The notes beneath the pieces were generated by a model. It was not told the origin of the DNA. It did not search any database and saw only the letters and a program-made list of their open reading frames with translations. Shown here in pieces: positions 55,816 through 64,000 of a stretch of DNA of 64,000 nt; the first letter of the stretch is position 1, and each line of letters opens with the position of its first letter. The position numbers and the translations under genes were made by a program. The stretch lies in NCBI RefSeq assembly GCF_004331385.1, contig NZ_SJON01000003.1, positions 124,001-188,000 of the forward strand, in the 5' to 3' direction. The stretch comes from Enterobacter quasihormaechei. Lineage in GTDB: Bacteria > Pseudomonadota > Gammaproteobacteria > Enterobacterales > Enterobacteriaceae.

Positions 55816-57051
55816 TTACCTGTCGTTTCGCCATGCCATCAGCATCGGTTTGCCCGCCAGCAGGAGCCAGGCGGGCAACATCACGATACAGAGCAGCGGC
55901 AGAAGCGTGGTATCCGGCACGACAACGGCCGCCATAAACAGGCTTAGCCACGCATCGCGCGTGACCACCAGTACCAGCCCCAGAATGGAGCAGGAGACGG
56001 TAATCGCCGCAGGGACTGCGTCGACGTGCTCATGCAGCATCAGCCCCAGCGCGACCCCAACAAAGACCGCCGGGAAGATACGACCTCCCCGGAAACCACA
56101 GGCCGCAGCGACCACGAGCGCCGCCAGTTTCACCAGCGCGAACAGCAGATAATCTGAAACGCTAAAGACCTGGCTGAAGGCCAGCTGCTGCATCTCGTCC
56201 AGCCCCTTAAACAGCGTAACCGTCCCGCCGATGGCGCCTAAAACACCCAGAATAAAGCCGCCCATACCCAGAATCAGCACCGGATGCTTCAGTCTGTGCA
56301 TCAGGCGATGCAGGCGCGGAAGACACCATACCGCGACCATCCCCAGCGCAATGGCTATCGCGACGACGACGGCACCGCTGAAAATATCGGCGAGCTGCAT
56401 CTGACCGTAGTGGGGGATGGGCAGCGAAAAATGAGGATGGAAAAACAGGCTGGTGGTGAGCGCCCCCGCAGCGGCGGCCATCAGCGGCGCGAAGAGTTTG
56501 TCCCACAGCGGCACGTCATTGTCCCTGCTCAGGGTTTGAGAAAAGATAAGCGCGGCGGCTACCGGCGTGCCAAACAGCGCCCCGATGGTGCCGGCGGAGG
56601 CCAGAATCGTCCAGTCCAGCGCGCCAACGCGCGGGAAAAGACGCGCCCCCAGGAAGACCGCCAGCGCGATGTTGACCGCCATAATGGGGTGTTCAGGCCC
56701 GAGGCTCACGCCGCCGGCGAGGCCGATAATCAGCGCGATGATAAGACCCGGCAGGGCAGAAGGCGAAACGGGCGCGCCAATCAGTGGTTCCAGCGCCGGG
56801 TCCGGCCCGGCGTGTCCCGGGCTATAGCGGATCACCAGGCCTACGGCAATCCCGGTCAGGGTCAGCATCATCATGATCCAACCCGGCGAGTCAATGCTGA
56901 TGCCGAGCTTTACCGGTAGCGCAGACCACAACAACGATTGCAGCACCGATGCCACCTTCATGACGACGATGAGCACCAGGCTCGACGCCACGCCAATAAT
57001 CAGCGCCGGGACAGCCAATAACAGCATGGTTCTGGCTCGCGGATGGAGCAT
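55816..57051 (-). CDS. yfeO: YfeO, ClC-family ion channel/transporter-like protein
   Basis: A 411-residue membrane protein of the ClC chloride channel/antiporter family with 10-12 helices. Segments resembling the selectivity-filter motifs are [10 protein letters not shown] (like G-K-E-G-P) and [11 protein letters not shown]. The usual gating Glu is at G-P-E-H-P. ATG 57051 has AAGGA 7 bases upstream and starts M-L-H-P-R-A-R as in E. coli; a longer in-frame start lies inside that site. The transported ion has not been defined for YfeO. Confidence 0.92.
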   Translation of the reverse strand: MLHPRARTMLLLAVPALIIGVASSLVLIVVMKVASVLQSLLWSALPVKLGISIDSPGWIMMMLTLTGIAVGLVIRYSPGHAGPDPALEPLIGAPVSPSALPGLIIALIIGLAGGVSLGPEHPIMAVNIALAVFLGARLFPRVGALDWTILASAGTIGALFGTPVAAALIFSQTLSRDNDVPLWDKLFAPLMAAAAGALTTSLFFHPHFSLPIPHYGQMQLADIFSGAVVVAIAIALGMVAVWCLPRLHRLMHRLKHPVLILGMGGFILGVLGAIGGTVTLFKGLDEMQQLAFSQVFSVSDYLLFALVKLAALVVAAACGFRGGRIFPAVFVGVALGLMLHEHVDAVPAAITVSCSILGLVLVVTRDAWLSLFMAAVVVPDTTLLPLLCIVMLPAWLLLAGKPMLMAWRNDR

Positions 57052-57256
57052 GATGATTTCCTTGTACAAAACGGCTTAACGTTACTTTGCACAATCAGCA
57101 TTGTGGCAATAGTGCAAAAGGTGCTGAAACGGTAAAGTTATTATGTGACGAAGATCGATAATCCATGGGCAGTCACCTTCTGGTCGTTGTTGTTATCACG
57201 CCTTGAATTTACAGTGTCCCAAAGATTTATTCTGACTTTAGCGGAGCAGTAGAAGA

Positions 57257-58222
57257 ATGACAAAGTATGCTTTGGTAGGTGATGTGGGCGGCACCAACGC
57301 TCGCCTTGCCCTGTGCGATGTGAACAGCGGTGAAATTTCTCAGGCGAAAACCTATTCAGGGCTGGATTACCCAAGCCTGGAAGCGGTGGTACGCGTCTAT
57401 CTGGAAGAGCATAAAGTGAGCGTTGAGGACGGTTGTATCGCCATCGCCTGTCCGATCACCGGCGACTGGGTCGCGATGACCAACCACACCTGGGCCTTCT
57501 CAATTGCCGAAATGCAGAAGAACCTCGGCTTCTCGCACCTTGAAATCATTAACGACTTCACCGCGGTTTCCATGGCTATTCCGATGCTTAAGCAAGAGCA
57601 TCTGATTCAGTTCGGCGGTACGGCCCCGATTGAAGGTAAACCGATTGCCGTTTACGGCGCGGGCACCGGTCTGGGGGTGGCGCACCTGGTTCACGTCGAC
57701 AAACGCTGGGTGAGCCTGCCGGGCGAGGGCGGTCACGTGGATTTTGCGCCGAACAGTGAAGAAGAGGGCATTATTCTTGAGGAGCTACGCGCCGAGATTG
57801 GTCACGTGTCGGCCGAGCGCGTGCTTTCTGGCCCGGGGCTGGTGAACCTGTATCGGGCGATTGTGAAATCAGATGGCCGTCTGCCGGAAAATCTGCGGCC
57901 TAAAGACGTGACCGAACGCGCGCTGGCCGACAGCTGTACTGACTGTCGCCGTGCGCTGTCGCTGTTCTGCGTCATTATGGGGCGTTTCGGCGGCAACCTG
58001 GCGCTGAATCTTGGCACCTTTGGCGGGGTCTATATTGCGGGTGGGATCGTGCCGCGCTTCCTCGATTTCTTTACCGCCTCCGGCTTCCGCGGCGGCTTCG
58101 AAGACAAAGGCCGTTTCAGGAGCTACGTGCAGGACATTCCGGTTTACCTGATTGTCCACGACAACCCAGGCTTGCTTGGCTCCGGTGCGCATCTGCGCCA
58201 GGTGCTTGGTCAGATCCTCTGA
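57257..58222 (+). CDS. glk: Glucokinase
   Basis: Glk phosphorylates free cytoplasmic glucose with ATP. The 321-residue product is the E. coli length. The ATP-binding phosphate loop [10 protein letters not shown] is at residues 7-16, the catalytic Asp in I-I-N-D-F-T-A (near residue 100), and the sugar-binding G-E-G-G-H-V-D-F. The ribosome site is GGAG at 57242-57245. It complements the PTS genes elsewhere in this window by handling glucose from maltose or other disaccharides. Confidence 0.97.
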   Translation: MTKYALVGDVGGTNARLALCDVNSGEISQAKTYSGLDYPSLEAVVRVYLEEHKVSVEDGCIAIACPITGDWVAMTNHTWAFSIAEMQKNLGFSHLEIINDFTAVSMAIPMLKQEHLIQFGGTAPIEGKPIAVYGAGTGLGVAHLVHVDKRWVSLPGEGGHVDFAPNSEEEGIILEELRAEIGHVSAERVLSGPGLVNLYRAIVKSDGRLPENLRPKDVTERALADSCTDCRRALSLFCVIMGRFGGNLALNLGTFGGVYIAGGIVPRFLDFFTASGFRGGFEDKGRFRSYVQDIPVYLIVHDNPGLLGSGAHLRQVLGQIL

Positions 58223-58228
58223 CGCCCG

Positions 58229-58250
58229 TCCCCCTCTCCTGCGGGAGAGG
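58229..58250. repeat. Short palindrome related to the 5898 repeat
   Basis: CCCCCTCTCC-tgc-GGGAGAGGG: the same CCTCTCC/GGAGAGG core as the longer repeat at 5898-5946, here between convergent glk and ypdB. It may serve as the transcript end for both. Confidence 0.6.
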
Positions 58251-58257
58251 GAACGCA

Positions 58258-58989
58258 CTACAGGTGCATAAGCTGGCGGAACTCTTTCACCCTGCTGCGG
58301 CTTACCGGCACCTGAAAATCCAGATCCCTCAGACGCAAAATATAGGTGTTATTAAACCAGGGCTCGATTTCGCGGATCTTGTTCAGGTTGACGCAGAACG
58401 AACGGTGGCAGCGGAAGAAGCGGGCGGCCGGGAGTTTATTGCAAAATTCGGTGATGTTCATCGCCATGACGTAGGATTCACGCCGCGTATAGACAAACGT
58501 CATTTTTTCATGCGCTTCGGCATAGTAAATATCGTCGACAGGCGTGACGATGATCCGTTCGTCTTTCACCAGGTTAATGGTGTCGTTTTCCCGCGCTGCC
58601 GGGCTGGTGCTGGCAGGCAGCGTCTGCTGCTGCCATGCGGCTTCCAGCTTGTGCAGCATACTGATAATACGCGACTCCTGGTACGGCTTGAGAATATAGT
58701 CAAACGCCTCGAGCTCGAAGGCTTCCACGGCATGTTCTTTCCACGCGGTGACAAACACAATAAACGGCTTGTGGGCGAACTGATTGATATTTTGCGCCAG
58801 CAGGACGCCGTCCAGCGACGGAATATTAATATCGAGAAAAATCGCGTCGACCCGGTTATGCTGCAAAAATTTCAGCACGTCCAGACCGTCCTCAAAGCAG
58901 CCAACAATCTCCATCTGGCTGTGGGTTTTGATAAGCCAGCTCAACTCCTGCTGAGCCAGAATTTCATCTTCTACAATGATGACTTTCAT
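58258..58989 (-). CDS. ypdB: LytTR-family response regulator YpdB (PyrR)
   Basis: A 243-residue response regulator: receiver domain (about 1-120) with phospho-acceptor Asp53 in I-F-L-D-I-N and acidic pair E-D at 7-8, then a LytTR DNA-binding domain (about 138-242). In E. coli the YpdA/YpdB pair responds to extracellular pyruvate and induces the transporter gene yhjX. It follows ypdA by 13 bases on the same strand; the cognate kinase is upstream. Confidence 0.95.
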   Translation of the reverse strand: MKVIIVEDEILAQQELSWLIKTHSQMEIVGCFEDGLDVLKFLQHNRVDAIFLDINIPSLDGVLLAQNINQFAHKPFIVFVTAWKEHAVEAFELEAFDYILKPYQESRIISMLHKLEAAWQQQTLPASTSPAARENDTINLVKDERIIVTPVDDIYYAEAHEKMTFVYTRRESYVMAMNITEFCNKLPAARFFRCHRSFCVNLNKIREIEPWFNNTYILRLRDLDFQVPVSRSRVKEFRQLMHL

Positions 58990-59002
58990 CTGTTACTCCG
59001 GC

Positions 59003-60700
59003 CTACGGCAACAAGGAAATGGGGGCATTAACGGGCGTTCTTTCATTCGGAACATAAAAAGCAATCTCGGTGCCCGGCTCAAGACGGTGAATGTGCAGCC
59101 CGTCACCGAACAGCAGCTTGACCCGGTGGTGCACGTTCAGCAGCCCGATCTTGTTGCCCGGCATTTCGTTTGCCTCGACGCGCTCGATGACTTTCGGATC
59201 GATGCCGTGTCCGGTATCGCGCACGGCGATGCGCACGCGGTTACCGCTTTCCGTCACGCTAATCGTGACCACGCCTTTGCCTTTACACGGCTGAATACCG
59301 TGAACAATGGCATTTTCCACCAGCGGCTGGATCAGCAGGCTTGGGATCACGCAGTTGACCTCCTCATCAATATCGTAAATGACCGTGAGCTTATCGCCAA
59401 AGCGTGCCTGCTCAATCGCGATGTAATCCTTAATTTGATACAGCTCTTTTTTGATGTCGATCTGCTCGTCGTCTTTTAGCTCAATGTTGTAGCGCAGATA
59501 GCGTGACAGATTAAAAATCAGCTGCCGCGCGGTGTCCGGATTAAGACGGATGGAGGAGGAGATCGCATTCAGCGCGTTAAACAGAAAATGGGGATTGATC
59601 TTGCTTTGCAGGGCACGGAGTTCTGCCTTATTTGCCATCTCGCGCAGCTGCTCCGCACGCGACACTTCGAGTTGGGTAGAGATAATTTGCGACAGGCCAA
59701 TCGCCATTTCCTGAAGCGAGGAGGTGATTTGGTGCGCGTGACAGTAGTAAATTTTCAGCGTCCCCGTGACGACCCCTTTTTCCCACAGCGGGATCACCAG
59801 CATTGAGTGGATCTCTGGCGTACGGTGGGCTTCATCATTATTTTTAATGATGATTTTTCCGTAATTAATTGCCTGTCTGGTGGTCGGGCTGATGGTATCG
59901 TCGCTGTCGCGGTAGTTGTGCTCACCGACGCCAACGTAAGCCAGCACGTGGTCAATATTGGTGATAGCGACCGCATCCGCATGAATGTCCCGGCGGATGA
60001 TATCGCAAACCTGACGTAAAGAGTCGGCGTTAACGTGTCGGAAAAGCGGCAGCGTTTTGTTGGCAATATCCAGCGCCAGCTTGGCCTGACGCGCGGCGCT
60101 GGCCTCTTTTTCGCCTTCCACGCTTTGCACCAGCAGCACGATAAAACCGATACAGACGCTCCCGAGGATCATCGGAATCCCGATCTTCGAGACGATATCC
60201 AGCCCCAGCGCAACGGTGGGCGCCCAGACGACGACCAGAATCATGGTCAGCGTTTCGCAAACCATCCCTGCGATAATCCCCGCACGCCAGTGCTGCTTTT
60301 TCGGAATTTTGCGGTTAATCCAGCCGGAGAGTATCCCGGCAATAATGCTGGTGATAAAGCAGGGTACGGCCGTCACGCCGCCAATATCAATCAGGTATCG
60401 GTGGGTCCCGGCGATAATGCCCGTAATAATCCCGACCCAGGGGCCAAAGAGGATCCCGCCTGACATCACGGCGATGATGCGCACGTTTACCAGCGATCCT
60501 TCTACCGGCACGCCGGACCAGGTGCTGAACAGGGCAAACATCGAAAAGATAAACGTGACGGCCAGCAGCTCTTTTGGCGAGTGGGCTGATTTATGCAAAA
60601 GCTCGCGAAACAAGCGAATGCGGATGAGGAAAAAGAGACAGATCAGCATTAATGCCGCGCGGTCAAACACCGCCAGGAGCATATTGAAGATTTCGTGCAC
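59003..60700 (-). CDS. ypdA: LytS-type sensor histidine kinase YpdA (PyrS)
   Basis: A 565-residue membrane kinase: 5TM_5TMR-LYT region with about six membrane segments (1-195), a GAF domain (about 220-350), and a His-kinase domain with H-box [11 protein letters not shown] (His near residue 371), then N-A-I-V-H-G and D-T-G-H-G-I ATP-site motifs. In E. coli it senses pyruvate and signals to YpdB. It forms a two-gene unit with ypdB. Confidence 0.95.
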   Translation of the reverse strand: MHEIFNMLLAVFDRAALMLICLFFLIRIRLFRELLHKSAHSPKELLAVTFIFSMFALFSTWSGVPVEGSLVNVRIIAVMSGGILFGPWVGIITGIIAGTHRYLIDIGGVTAVPCFITSIIAGILSGWINRKIPKKQHWRAGIIAGMVCETLTMILVVVWAPTVALGLDIVSKIGIPMILGSVCIGFIVLLVQSVEGEKEASAARQAKLALDIANKTLPLFRHVNADSLRQVCDIIRRDIHADAVAITNIDHVLAYVGVGEHNYRDSDDTISPTTRQAINYGKIIIKNNDEAHRTPEIHSMLVIPLWEKGVVTGTLKIYYCHAHQITSSLQEMAIGLSQIISTQLEVSRAEQLREMANKAELRALQSKINPHFLFNALNAISSSIRLNPDTARQLIFNLSRYLRYNIELKDDEQIDIKKELYQIKDYIAIEQARFGDKLTVIYDIDEEVNCVIPSLLIQPLVENAIVHGIQPCKGKGVVTISVTESGNRVRIAVRDTGHGIDPKVIERVEANEMPGNKIGLLNVHHRVKLLFGDGLHIHRLEPGTEIAFYVPNERTPVNAPISLLP

Positions 60701-61086
60701 GGTCAGGCCTGGGAAAACGGGAAAAATCTATGATAGAAAACATGGGGCCTGATGACCAGCTATCCGTCAGATTTATCAAATGAGGAAAAACCATAATTCC
60801 CAAAGGGGATTGCTTGCTTTTGACTGAAAGTTGGTGCGTTTCCGTTTGAGGTAAAAAGTACGGTAACAATACTGATAACAACGTGTTAAATCGTAGCGCT
60901 TAAAACTGCCTGCTCGCGAAAAGAGTTCCGCTTTTCACTGCTATCGCGTTCCCGTTTTAGCGCAAAATATTATTTTGTCATTACCCTCTCGACAGCGTCT
61001 TTTTCTTCAGGTTATTTTCTAAGCACGCCACACGGGTGGCAGCGTCGCTCGGACGGTCCGGGCGCTAACGTGACTCTGAGGAATCT
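60701..61086. other. Divergent intergenic region ypdA-alaC
   Basis: This 386-base gap contains the promoters of ypdA-ypdB (leftward) and alaC (rightward). Close to alaC it can fold into short hairpins, CCAC-acgg-GTGG at 61026-61037 and CGGAC-g-GTCCG at about 61051-61061, suggesting a structured alaC leader. I find no coding sequence or known RNA gene. Confidence 0.5.
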
Positions 61087-62322
61087 ATGGCTGAATTCAG
61101 TCCTGAACGCCGTTTTACGCGTATCGATCGTCTCCCCCCTTATGTTTTCAACATCACTGCTGAACTGAAAATGGCTGCGCGTCGGCGCGGCGAAGACATT
61201 ATCGATTTCAGTATGGGTAACCCTGACGGCCCAACGCCGCCGCATATCGTTGAGAAACTCTGCACCGTTGCCCAGCGTCCTGATACCCACGGGTACTCGA
61301 CCTCACGCGGTATTCCCCGGTTACGTCGGGCGATCTCTCGCTGGTATCAGGATCGTTATCAGGTGGATATCGATCCCGAAAGTGAAGCGATCGTGACCAT
61401 TGGCTCGAAAGAGGGGCTGGCCCACCTGATGCTGGCGACGCTGGATCACGGCGATACCGTTCTGGTGCCGAACCCGAGCTACCCTATTCATATTTATGGG
61501 GCGGTGATTGCCGGCGCGCAGGTTCGTTCTGTTCCGCTGGTGGAAGGCGTCGACTTCTTTAACGAGCTGGAACGGGCGATTCGTGAAAGCTATCCAAAGC
61601 CGAAAATGATGATCCTCGGCTTCCCGTCTAACCCAACGGCACAATGCGTTGAACTCGAATTCTTTGAGAAAGTGGTTGCACTGGCTAAGCGTTACGACGT
61701 GCTGGTGGTACACGATCTCGCCTATGCCGATATCGTTTATGATGGCTGGAAAGCGCCGTCCATTATGCAGGTACCGGGTGCCCGTGATGTGGCGGTTGAG
61801 TTTTTCACGCTCTCGAAAAGCTACAACATGGCGGGCTGGCGAATTGGATTTATGGTCGGGAACAAAACGCTGGTGAGCGCCCTGGCACGTATTAAAAGCT
61901 ACCATGACTATGGCACCTTTACGCCATTACAGGTCGCGGCCATCGCGGCGCTGGAAGGGGATCAGCAGTGCGTACTTGATATTGCCGCCCAGTACAAACG
62001 CCGCCGTGATGTGCTGGTCAAAGGGCTTCACGAAGCGGGCTGGATGGTGGAAATGCCTAAAGCTTCCATGTACGTCTGGGCGAAAATCCCCGAGCCATAT
62101 GCGGCGATGGGATCGCTGGAATTTGCCAAAAAACTGCTTCAGGACGCGAAGGTGTGCGTCTCTCCGGGCATTGGCTTTGGTGACTACGGTGACACGCACG
62201 TGCGTTTCGCGCTGATAGAAAACAGCGACCGTATCCGTCAGGCAGTGCGGGGGATCAAAAGCATGTTCCGCGCGGATGGTTTGCTCGCAGCAAAGAGCGT
62301 TACGGAACAAGCTGAGTCTTAA
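61087..62322 (+). CDS. alaC: Glutamate-pyruvate aminotransferase AlaC
   Basis: AlaC makes alanine from pyruvate and glutamate with PLP. The 411-residue product is a class I/II aminotransferase; the PLP lysine is in [12 protein letters not shown] (near residue 243), the Asn/Asp pair in F-P-S-N-P-T-A and H-D-L-A-Y-A, and the substrate Arg in V-R-F-A-L. It is nearly identical to E. coli AlaC except for the first 5 and the last 12 residues. GAGGAA before the ATG is the ribosome site. A strong terminator follows. Confidence 0.96.
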   Translation: MAEFSPERRFTRIDRLPPYVFNITAELKMAARRRGEDIIDFSMGNPDGPTPPHIVEKLCTVAQRPDTHGYSTSRGIPRLRRAISRWYQDRYQVDIDPESEAIVTIGSKEGLAHLMLATLDHGDTVLVPNPSYPIHIYGAVIAGAQVRSVPLVEGVDFFNELERAIRESYPKPKMMILGFPSNPTAQCVELEFFEKVVALAKRYDVLVVHDLAYADIVYDGWKAPSIMQVPGARDVAVEFFTLSKSYNMAGWRIGFMVGNKTLVSALARIKSYHDYGTFTPLQVAAIAALEGDQQCVLDIAAQYKRRRDVLVKGLHEAGWMVEMPKASMYVWAKIPEPYAAMGSLEFAKKLLQDAKVCVSPGIGFGDYGDTHVRFALIENSDRIRQAVRGIKSMFRADGLLAAKSVTEQAES

Positions 62323-62331
62323 CGGACACCA

Positions 62332-62364
62332 AAAAAAACAGGCGCCAACGGCGCCTGTTTTTTT
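62332..62364. terminator. Bidirectional terminator between alaC and ypdK
   Basis: AACAGGCGCC-aac-GGCGCCTGTT flanked by a run of As and a run of Ts (perfect 10-bp GC-rich stem), ending alaC rightward and ypdK leftward. Confidence 0.92.
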
Positions 62365-62380
62365 GACTGCATTTTCTTAA

Positions 62381-62452
62381 CTAGATCATCAGAGCAAACG
62401 TTCCGGCCCAAACTAAAACAATAACCGAAATGCCCATAAAGAAATATTTCAC
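62381..62452 (-). CDS. ypdK: YpdK, 23-residue membrane microprotein
   Basis: GTG at 62452 opens a 23-codon frame ending TAG. The product is a single hydrophobic helix (starts M-K-Y-F-F-M-G-I-S, ends A-G-T-F-A-L-M-I), differing from E. coli YpdK at a few positions by recollection, in the same place between lpxP and alaC. E. coli YpdK is a verified small membrane protein of unknown function. GGAGCG lies upstream at a suitable distance. The ATG 7 bases earlier is out of frame. Confidence 0.88.
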   Translation of the reverse strand: MKYFFMGISVIVLVWAGTFALMI

Positions 62453-62609
62453 GTTTCATCGCTCCGCGTATCTTCCGGTACGCATTAAAAAAACAGAGTC
62501 CAACTGAGTATAGAGAGTTGAAATCATGCGAAAGGGGAAATCGGATTTATCCCGTTCCGTCGCTAACTTCAGCCCTGAATTCTGTGCTTTCCTGTCGCCA
62601 GACGGCGCT

Positions 62610-62638
62610 AATGTACGCCTAAAATTCAGGAGTGACAA
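62610..62638 (-). promoter_or_regulatory. Strong promoter upstream of ypdK
   Basis: On the minus strand TTGTCA-N17-TACATT is close to consensus with ideal spacing. The start is expected near 62603, leaving a leader of about 150 bases before the ypdK GTG. Confidence 0.65.
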
Positions 62639-62660
62639 GAGGCATTTTTTTAAATAATTT

Positions 62661-62669
62661 CCTATACTT
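62661..62669 (+). promoter_or_regulatory. Sigma-S-type -10 element, rightward
   Basis: CCTATACTTA contains CTATACTT, the sigma-S consensus -10. There is no good -35 at 17 bases, which sigma-S tolerates. Transcripts would start near 62675 and run into the hairpin series. Confidence 0.5.
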
Positions 62670-62674
62670 ACGAG

Positions 62675-62805
62675 TGTCGTGGAACGGCGACAGTTTGATT
62701 TCAGTACGCAATAAATGCGTATTGAGCGACGGTTGAACGAAACCGTTACGCACGGCGATGACAGGTGTTTGAAAAGGTTAGTTTCTTAGCGAAACTAACC
62801 TTCGG
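62675..62805 (+). ncRNA. Candidate structured RNA with four hairpins
   Basis: Four inverted repeats follow one another: TGTCG/CGACA (62675-62692), TACGCA/TGCGTA (62705-62721), ACGGTT/AACCGT (62729-62746) and a 12-bp AAGGTTAGTTTC/GAAACTAACCTT (62774-62802). A sigma-S-like -10 sits just before. The last hairpin lacks a U-run on the plus strand, so an equally good reading is a leftward 3' region of lpxP. Confidence 0.35.
62774..62802 (-). terminator. 12-bp hairpin downstream of lpxP
   Basis: A perfect 12-bp stem with a 5-base loop lies 10 bases past the lpxP stop. On the minus strand it is followed by TT and CAAAC, so the T-run (CCTTTTC) is short. It probably ends or stabilises lpxP mRNA. Confidence 0.65.
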
Positions 62806-62811
62806 AAGGGT

Positions 62812-63729
62812 TCAGATATAGAGTGAGGCTTCGCCCAGTGGGCGGGTTTTGAAGCGGCGGTGCATCCACAAATACTGCTCGGGTGCACGCATAATCTCGA
62901 ATTCAATCACCTTATTGATAAAGGTAGCGGCTTCACTTTCGTCTTCAGGATAGTTCGCCATTTCTGGGGAGATGTGCAGACGATAGCCTGACTTATCGGC
63001 TTTTCGGACCATGGTAACCGTTAACATCGCGGCGCCTGACAGACGTGAAATCACAAAGGTACCGTTTGTCGTAGCGACATCTTTAACCGCGAAGAAAGGG
63101 GCAAAGCTACTGCCTTTAGGACCGTAATCCTGATCCGGGGCAAACCAGACGGCTTCACCTTTTTTCAGGGCGCCCACCATACCGCGCAGATTGTTACGGC
63201 TGATCATCGCCTTGTTGGAGCGCATGCGACCCCGCGTTTGTACCCATTCCATCAGCGCACTGTTATGCGGGCGATAGGTTGCCATCATCGGCTGACAGAG
63301 GCCCATAACGCGGCCGCCCAGCTCAAGGGACATAAAATGTACGCCAACAACCATCACGCCGCGCTTTTGCAGCTGGGCACGTTTCAGGTTATCCAGACCT
63401 TCCACGTCGAACCATTTACGGACGCGTTCGTCTGACCAGAACCAGGCCATACCGGTTTCAAGCAGCGCCATACCGATAGATTTAAAATTTTCCGCAATCA
63501 GCGTTTCGCGCTGCTGCGCATTGTAATGCGGAAAGCAAAGTTCGAGATTTTTACGGGCAATGGACTCACGACGTTTGAGGAAGTGACGCGATGCGCTGCC
63601 GAGCTTCGAACCCAGAAAACGAATCACAGGATAAGGGAGTTGCACCAGTAGCCAAAGTACGCCAAGGCCGAACCATGTAAACCAGTAGCGCGGATGCAGA
63701 AACGCCCGCTGAAATTTGGATTGAGACAA
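62812..63729 (-). CDS. lpxP: Kdo2-lipid A palmitoleoyltransferase LpxP (cold-induced)
   Basis: LpxP adds palmitoleate to the lipid A precursor in place of laurate at low temperature. The 305-residue product (from TTG 63729) belongs to the LpxL/LpxP/LpxM family with one N-terminal membrane helix (about 15-35). The catalytic H-x4-E motif is V-H-F-M-S-L-E-L, and the D-Q-D-Y-G-P-K-G-S acyl-donor region is present. Assigned to LpxP over LpxL by close match and by the ypdK-alaC neighbourhood. No ATG fits the start: an AAAGG ribosome site is 7 bases from ATT 63732 and 10 from TTG 63729. An upstream GTG (63783) would add 18 residues without similarity to the family. Confidence 0.9.
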   Translation of the reverse strand: MSQSKFQRAFLHPRYWFTWFGLGVLWLLVQLPYPVIRFLGSKLGSASRHFLKRRESIARKNLELCFPHYNAQQRETLIAENFKSIGMALLETGMAWFWSDERVRKWFDVEGLDNLKRAQLQKRGVMVVGVHFMSLELGGRVMGLCQPMMATYRPHNSALMEWVQTRGRMRSNKAMISRNNLRGMVGALKKGEAVWFAPDQDYGPKGSSFAPFFAVKDVATTNGTFVISRLSGAAMLTVTMVRKADKSGYRLHISPEMANYPEDESEAATFINKVIEFEIMRAPEQYLWMHRRFKTRPLGEASLYI

Positions 63730-63783
63730 AATAGTGGAACCTTTGTAAAGCCTGTGAAGGTAGCGCAGACTTCGCGATACCAC

Positions 63784-64000
63784 GTGCCATTAAGACCGTA
63801 GGACGAGGTCATGGTTGCAGGCTTTACCGTTCTTTACGACGTTGCCTGGCCATTGCTGACTTGGGTGGGCGGCATAATGTAGCACCGTTATACAATATGA
63901 GCTATCACTCGTTTTTGCTTAAAAAAGCGACAATTGCGGAGTGGGTTGATTTTGCTATTGTTAAATCTGCGTTCCTGCATGACTCCTTAAGGAGCAGATC
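63784..64000. other. Region upstream of lpxP; next gene starts beyond the window
   Basis: No gene is seen in these 217 bases. On the minus strand a TACATT hexamer at about 63876-63881 could be the lpxP -10. The window ends TAAGGAGCAGATC, which looks like a ribosome site (AAGGAG, 63988-63993) for a rightward gene whose start codon would fall just past base 64000. Confidence 0.45.

Larger units (their letters stand above)
62453..62811. other. Structured non-coding region between ypdK and lpxP
   Basis: A 359-base gap with two promoter candidates pointing apart (62610-62638 leftward, 62661-62669 rightward), a run of four hairpins to the right (62675-62802) and a long ypdK leader to the left. The leader can also fold (for example CGCC-agac-GGCG at 62597-62608). 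No convincing open frame of usable length was found. Confidence 0.6.

Noticed and set aside
63730..63783. An 18-codon upstream extension of lpxP from GTG 63783
   Set aside because: The added residues do not resemble the family N-terminus and the best ribosome site lies inside the extension.

Overview
The window is 64 kb of core chromosome from an enteric gammaproteobacterium of the Enterobacter type. Nearly every protein is recognisable as an Escherichia coli orthologue in the E. coli order (dapA-bamC-purC through to alaC-ypdK-lpxP). The genus points to Enterobacter because ipdC, the indolepyruvate decarboxylase typical of Enterobacter cloacae, sits between ypeC and yfeO, and because the eut operon (hemF-maeB gap), ucpA-murRQP-yfeW (cysP-yfeX gap) and yfeK/yfeS (cysM-pdxK gap) of E. 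coli K-12 are absent. I see no prophage, insertion sequence, CRISPR array or integron.

Layout. 1-8 kb: lysine/peptidoglycan precursor and envelope genes (dapA end, bamC, dapE), purC, ypfJ-tmcA, ypfH, yffB-dapE-ypfN. 8-17 kb: microprotein ypfM, the efflux pump acrD, the nitrate sensor narQ, aegA, nudK, ypfG. 17-27 kb: talA-tktB, maeB, amiA-hemF, ypeA-yfeZ, yfeY, yfeX. 27-39 kb: the sulfur block cysPUWA-cysM with pdxK, then crr-ptsI-ptsH, cysK and cysZ. 38-44 kb: zipA, ligA, ypeB, yfeH/yfeR and a FlxA-like gene. 44-50 kb: tRNA-Lys plus three tRNA-Val, gltX, yfeC-yfeD, two tRNA-Ala, pdeA, nupC. 51-64 kb: mntH, ypeC, a broken aldo-keto reductase, ipdC, yfeO, glk, the ypdA-ypdB two-component pair, alaC, ypdK, lpxP.

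How the genes work together. The cys genes import sulfate/thiosulfate and make cysteine from O-acetylserine; pdxK lies 5 bases after cysM and would supply the PLP that CysM and CysK use. ptsH, ptsI, crr and glk start glucose use; talA, tktB and maeB feed the pentose phosphate pathway and NADPH/pyruvate supply. Regulatory sites that can be read directly include a PurR box (purC), a BaeR-like box (acrD), MntR and Fur boxes (mntH), a sigma-E-like promoter (yfeY), a sigma-28 promoter (FlxA-like gene) and a TyrR-like box (ipdC).

The window is mostly ordinary. The items most worth a second look are the sigma-28-driven FlxA-like gene, the structured non-coding stretch between ypdK and lpxP, the in-frame amber codon in the aldo-keto reductase beside ipdC, the terminator-like hairpin inside the yfeX leader, and the apparent ATT/TTG start of lpxP. 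No wholly new multi-gene system could be supported.
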